Shown here in pieces: positions 61,933 through 64,000 of a DNA stretch of 64,000 nt. The notes under the pieces are model-generated. The model saw nothing but the letters and a program-made list of their open reading frames with translations. It did not search any database and was not told the origin of the DNA. The position numbers and the translations under genes are program-made. The stretch covers positions 1,922,001 through 1,986,000 of the forward strand of contig NZ_CP022282.1 of the NCBI RefSeq assembly GCF_002216065.1. Reading direction: 5' to 3'. Source of the DNA: Chryseobacterium sp. T16E-39 (GTDB lineage Bacteria; Bacteroidota; Bacteroidia; Flavobacteriales; Weeksellaceae). The number at the start of each line of letters is the position of its first letter. Position 1 is the first letter of the stretch.

Positions 61933-62418
61933 ATGAATAGTAAAATGAGACCTTTATTTTTTGCCTGCCTCGGACTTCTTTTTGGGATGTCCGTAATGTA
62001 TGTTTTCAATAAATTTTCTGATTCAAAAAAAGATGTTCAGAATCCAAAAGTTGAATACAGCTGTACCTCAGCTAATACAACAGATCAGCAATCTATCGAA
62101 CAACTGACTGCTGAAAAGACTGTAATCAGCTATGTAAAACAGAATCATCAGCTTCCCCACTATTATATTACAAAAAACGAAGCTAGAAAAATGGGCTGGA
62201 ATCCTTCACAGGGAAATCTCTGTGATGTGTTGCCTGGACGCGCAATTGGTGGAGACCGTTTTGGGAATAGAGAAGGCAGTCTTCCAAAGGGAAATCAGTA
62301 TTTTGAAGCTGATATTAATTACAACTGCGGAAACAGAAATGCTGACCGTATTATTTTTACAAAAAACGGAGATGTTTATCTTACCAAAAATCATTACAAA
62401 AGTTTTGAAAAACAATAA
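61933..62418 (+). CDS. Barnase-like ribonuclease (N1/T1 family)
   Basis: Protein of 161 residues: an N-terminal membrane segment (about 7-26, LFFACLGLLFGMSVMYVF), a linker and a full barnase-like domain (about 52-161). The catalytic set aligns with barnase: Lys81 in YITKNEA (barnase Lys27), Glu125 in FEADINY (Glu73), Arg139 in NADRIIF (Arg87) and His154 in TKNHYKSF (His102). GNREGSLP and GWNPSQGNL are also conserved. It is therefore a likely active secreted or membrane-anchored RNase. Extra cysteines (Cys44, Cys97, Cys132) could form disulfides. A barstar-like gene lies 400 bases downstream, separated by a GIY-YIG cassette. Confidence 0.93.
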   Translation: MNSKMRPLFFACLGLLFGMSVMYVFNKFSDSKKDVQNPKVEYSCTSANTTDQQSIEQLTAEKTVISYVKQNHQLPHYYITKNEARKMGWNPSQGNLCDVLPGRAIGGDRFGNREGSLPKGNQYFEADINYNCGNRNADRIIFTKNGDVYLTKNHYKSFEKQ

Positions 62419-62426
62419 ATAAACGA

Positions 62427-62459
62427 GTCATTGCGAGGAGCATAGCGACGAAGCAATCT
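62427..62459 (+). repeat. Left 33-bp inverted repeat of the GIY-YIG cassette
   Basis: Starts GTCATTGCGAGGA and ends GACGAAGCAATCT. It is the reverse complement of 62775-62807 apart from three internal differences. It begins 8 bases after the barnase-like stop and ends 7 bases before the GIY-YIG start codon. Confidence 0.95.
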
Positions 62460-62466
62460 TTAGTAA

Positions 62467-62772
62467 ATGAAAGCTGGCTTTATATACATAATGACAAATA
62501 AAAACAATACTACCCTTTACACAGGAGTAACATCAAATTTGTATAGCAGGGTTGTAAAGCATAAAGAAAAGTTTTATCAACGTAGTTTTACAGCTAAATA
62601 TAATCTTGATAAATTAGTATATTGGGAATCTTTCCAGGAAATTGGAGATGCCATCTATAGAGAAAAACAAATAAAAGCTGGCTCAAGACAGAAGAAAATA
62701 AATTTAATCTTTTCAATGAATCCTGAATGGAGAGACTTAACTGATGAAATTAAAGATACCTTTACAGATTAA
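62467..62772 (+). CDS. GIY-YIG endonuclease
   Basis: Single-domain nuclease of 101 residues. The core is complete: GFIYIMTNKNN (4-14), LYTGVTSNL (17-25), catalytic Arg28 in LYSRVVKHK, YNLDKLVYWESF, metal-binding Glu66 in YREKQIKAGSR, and a closing NPEWRDL. This is the UPF0213/YhbQ-like class of stand-alone GIY-YIG proteins. Its function in the cell is not established; with inverted repeats hugging both ends of the gene, an enzyme that acts on those repeats is a reasonable hypothesis. Confidence 0.92.
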   Translation: MKAGFIYIMTNKNNTTLYTGVTSNLYSRVVKHKEKFYQRSFTAKYNLDKLVYWESFQEIGDAIYREKQIKAGSRQKKINLIFSMNPEWRDLTDEIKDTFTD

Positions 62773-62774
62773 TG

Positions 62775-62807
62775 AGATTGCTTCGTCACTTTGTTCCTCG
62801 CAATGAC
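62775..62807 (-). repeat. Right 33-bp inverted repeat of the GIY-YIG cassette
   Basis: Begins AGATTGCTTCGTC and ends TCCTCGCAATGAC, mirror of 62427-62459 with 30 of 33 bases matching. It starts 2 bases after the GIY-YIG stop codon and ends 14 bases before the barstar-like ATG. Confidence 0.95.
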
Positions 62808-62821
62808 AAAAAGAAAAAAAT

Positions 62822-63130
62822 ATGAAAACAATATATATAGATTTTACAGATATAGGAGATTATGAGGATTTTTATGCTCAATTAAAAGAGAAGATCAATC
62901 TTCCGGAGCATTTTGGGGATAATCTTGATGCTCTTTACGATACAATCACCGGTGGATTAGAGATGCCACTCCATCTTGAATTTGTTAATTTAACTGTGGA
63001 TCAGCTGGAACTTTTTGAAGATCTGCTGACCACTTTGGAAGATGCAGAAGAAGAACTGGAAGGTTTCACTTTCAGCTATTACCTTGAACAGTATGAAGAT
63101 GATGATGACGAAGATGAACTTGCAGATTAA
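62822..63130 (+). CDS. Barstar-like ribonuclease inhibitor
   Basis: Cytosolic protein of 102 residues with the barstar signature LPEHFGDNLDALYDTITGGLEMPLHLEF (27-54): Asp36 and Asp40 correspond to barstar Asp35 and Asp39, the residues that plug the barnase active site. It should bind and neutralise the RNase encoded at 61933-62418, protecting the producing cell. The last 17 residues are almost all Asp and Glu, an unusual acidic tail. The gene is separated from its cognate RNase gene only by the GIY-YIG cassette. Confidence 0.92.
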   Translation: MKTIYIDFTDIGDYEDFYAQLKEKINLPEHFGDNLDALYDTITGGLEMPLHLEFVNLTVDQLELFEDLLTTLEDAEEELEGFTFSYYLEQYEDDDDEDELAD

Positions 63131-63144
63131 TCAAAAATCAGGTT

Positions 63145-63181
63145 AAAAAAAGACGGACTCAATTGAGTCCGTCTTTTTTTA
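63145..63181. terminator. Bidirectional terminator
   Basis: Perfect palindrome AGACGGACTCAA / TTGAGTCCGTCT (63151-63174) flanked by A- and T-runs; ends the barstar-like gene and the minus-strand phosphatase gene. Confidence 0.9.
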
Positions 63182-63195
63182 TATTTTCCGTTGAA

Positions 63196-64000
63196 TTATT
63201 TTCCAATGACTTCTGTAATAGGATTTCCAACACTTCCACTTGGGAACTGAATTTTCAATAAAGAAGAAACCGTAGGTGCAATATCCGTCATAAAGTACGG
63301 TTTATTACTTTCTCCGTGTTGAACTCCCCATCCCATAAACAATAAAGGAATATGAGAATCATAAGAGTTCCATACACTATGTGTTGTTCCTGTTTTTGCA
63401 TAAGGAGGCAACATAGAGTCATGAGAGATCAATTGAATATCCCCACTTCTTTGTCTGTTGATCCCATTGATGATCCTTTGTTTGATCGGTTCAGGTATTG
63501 TAGATTCCTGCACTTTGGTTACGGAAACAGCATATAAAACAGTAGGATCATTTTCTAATTCTTTAACTGCGAAATCTACCACAGCATCCAACTCGATCTT
63601 GTTGTCTTTCAATAATTTTCTATCAAAATAAATCTGGTAATTGTCAACCGCATTGATCAGTTTATCTACACCAAATTTTTCTTTCAATTTCTGGTTAATG
63701 TCTTTCTGGCTGTTTTCACCAAAGAAACCTGTAGGAATTTTATGCTCCTGTAAGAAACCTACAGAATGTGCACCTCCGTGATCTGCAGATAAGAAAACAG
63801 TGTATTCTCCTTTTCCTACTTTAGAATCCAGATAGTTGAAGAATTCCGCAAGGTCTTTATCCAGTCTCAAATACACATCCTCTACTTCGATAGAGTTAGG
63901 TCCAAATTTATGACCCGCATAATCAGTAGATGCTAAATTGATCGCAAGGAAATCTGTCACATCATCACCCCCCAACTTTTCACCTTCTACAGAAGCTTCA
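63196..64000 (-). CDS. PafA-like alkaline phosphatase family protein (5' end outside window)
   Basis: C-terminal 268 residues of a type I phosphodiesterase / alkaline-phosphatase superfamily enzyme; the frame continues past the end of the window. Metal-site motifs STDYAGHKFGPNS and FLSADHGGAHSVGF and the late GTTHSVWNSYDSHIPLLFMGWGV are those of PafA-type phosphatases described from Elizabethkingia and Flavobacterium. It likely releases phosphate from organic esters in the periplasm. The nucleophile region is beyond the window, so phosphomonoesterase versus diesterase activity cannot be judged. The C-terminus is complete. Confidence 0.85.
   Translation of the reverse strand, partial: EASVEGEKLGGDDVTDFLAINLASTDYAGHKFGPNSIEVEDVYLRLDKDLAEFFNYLDSKVGKGEYTVFLSADHGGAHSVGFLQEHKIPTGFFGENSQKDINQKLKEKFGVDKLINAVDNYQIYFDRKLLKDNKIELDAVVDFAVKELENDPTVLYAVSVTKVQESTIPEPIKQRIINGINRQRSGDIQLISHDSMLPPYAKTGTTHSVWNSYDSHIPLLFMGWGVQHGESNKPYFMTDIAPTVSSLLKIQFPSGSVGNPITEVIGK

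Larger units (their letters stand above)
62427..62807. mobile_element. Inverted-repeat-bounded GIY-YIG cassette (381 bp)
   Basis: A compact unit: 33-bp inverted repeat, 7 bases, a complete GIY-YIG gene, 2 bases, 33-bp inverted repeat. It lies between the barnase-like and barstar-like genes. No other gene or target-site duplication is obvious. The architecture (small nuclease gene tightly bracketed by repeats of a type I remember as dispersed across many bacteria) suggests a minimal mobile or REP-like element. Confidence 0.8.

Overview
The window looks like a chromosomal segment of a Chryseobacterium-like member of the Flavobacteriia (Bacteroidota). The evidence is low GC, gldB and gldC gliding genes, a SusC/SusD pair, a secreted nuclease with a type IX secretion (T9SS) tail, mevalonate-pathway HMG-CoA synthase, few Shine-Dalgarno sites, and promoters matching the flavobacterial TTG-N17-23-TANNTTTG consensus. 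Most of it is ordinary housekeeping and surface-nutrition sequence. I saw no rRNA, tRNA, CRISPR array or prophage.

Layout. 0-7 kb: NamZ muramidase and an FtsX-type permease transcribed head to head, a PLP cysteine/cystathionine synthase, a DnaJ/CbpM co-chaperone pair whose cbpM reads with a frameshift, and a DAACS symporter. 7-11.4 kb: a DUF779 / aldehyde dehydrogenase / AraC regulator group, a GC-rich folded intergenic element and an esterase. 11.8-16.3 kb: SusC/SusD. 16.3-25.5 kb (mostly minus strand): HMG-CoA synthase, M1 aminopeptidase, serine hydrolase, thymidylate synthase, a repeat protein with a GreA-like factor, and a GH13 lipoprotein. 25.5-32.5 kb: a PhoR/PhoB-like two-component system divergent from a TonB receptor and a beta-helix lipoprotein. 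33-37 kb: two paralogous amidohydrolases (one exported) flanking an AraC regulator. 37-46 kb: hemL, a LysM glucosaminidase, ACC deaminase-like, small membrane proteins, a T9SS nuclease, an old yellow enzyme and cytidine deaminase.

46.1-49.2 kb is a clear vitamin B12 uptake unit: consensus promoter, cobalamin riboswitch, BtuB-like receptor and a BtuG-like surface lipoprotein. 49.4-55.2 kb holds the CCA-adding enzyme, TsaC, a solitary RAYT-type (REP-associated) transposase inside matching palindromes, DinB with a heptanucleotide repeat just before its start, and a cystathionine gamma-synthase. 55.3-59.8 kb carries gldC and gldB separated by an ABC transporter whose permease is fused to a TlpA-like thioredoxin. 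60-63.2 kb has two acetyltransferases, nadE and a barnase/barstar-like locus.

The most striking find is at 62427-62807. A GIY-YIG endonuclease gene lies tightly between two 33-bp inverted repeats, and this 381-bp cassette sits between the barnase-like RNase gene and its barstar-like inhibitor gene. It looks like a minimal mobile or REP-like nuclease element inside a toxin/inhibitor unit. The window ends inside a PafA-like alkaline phosphatase gene.
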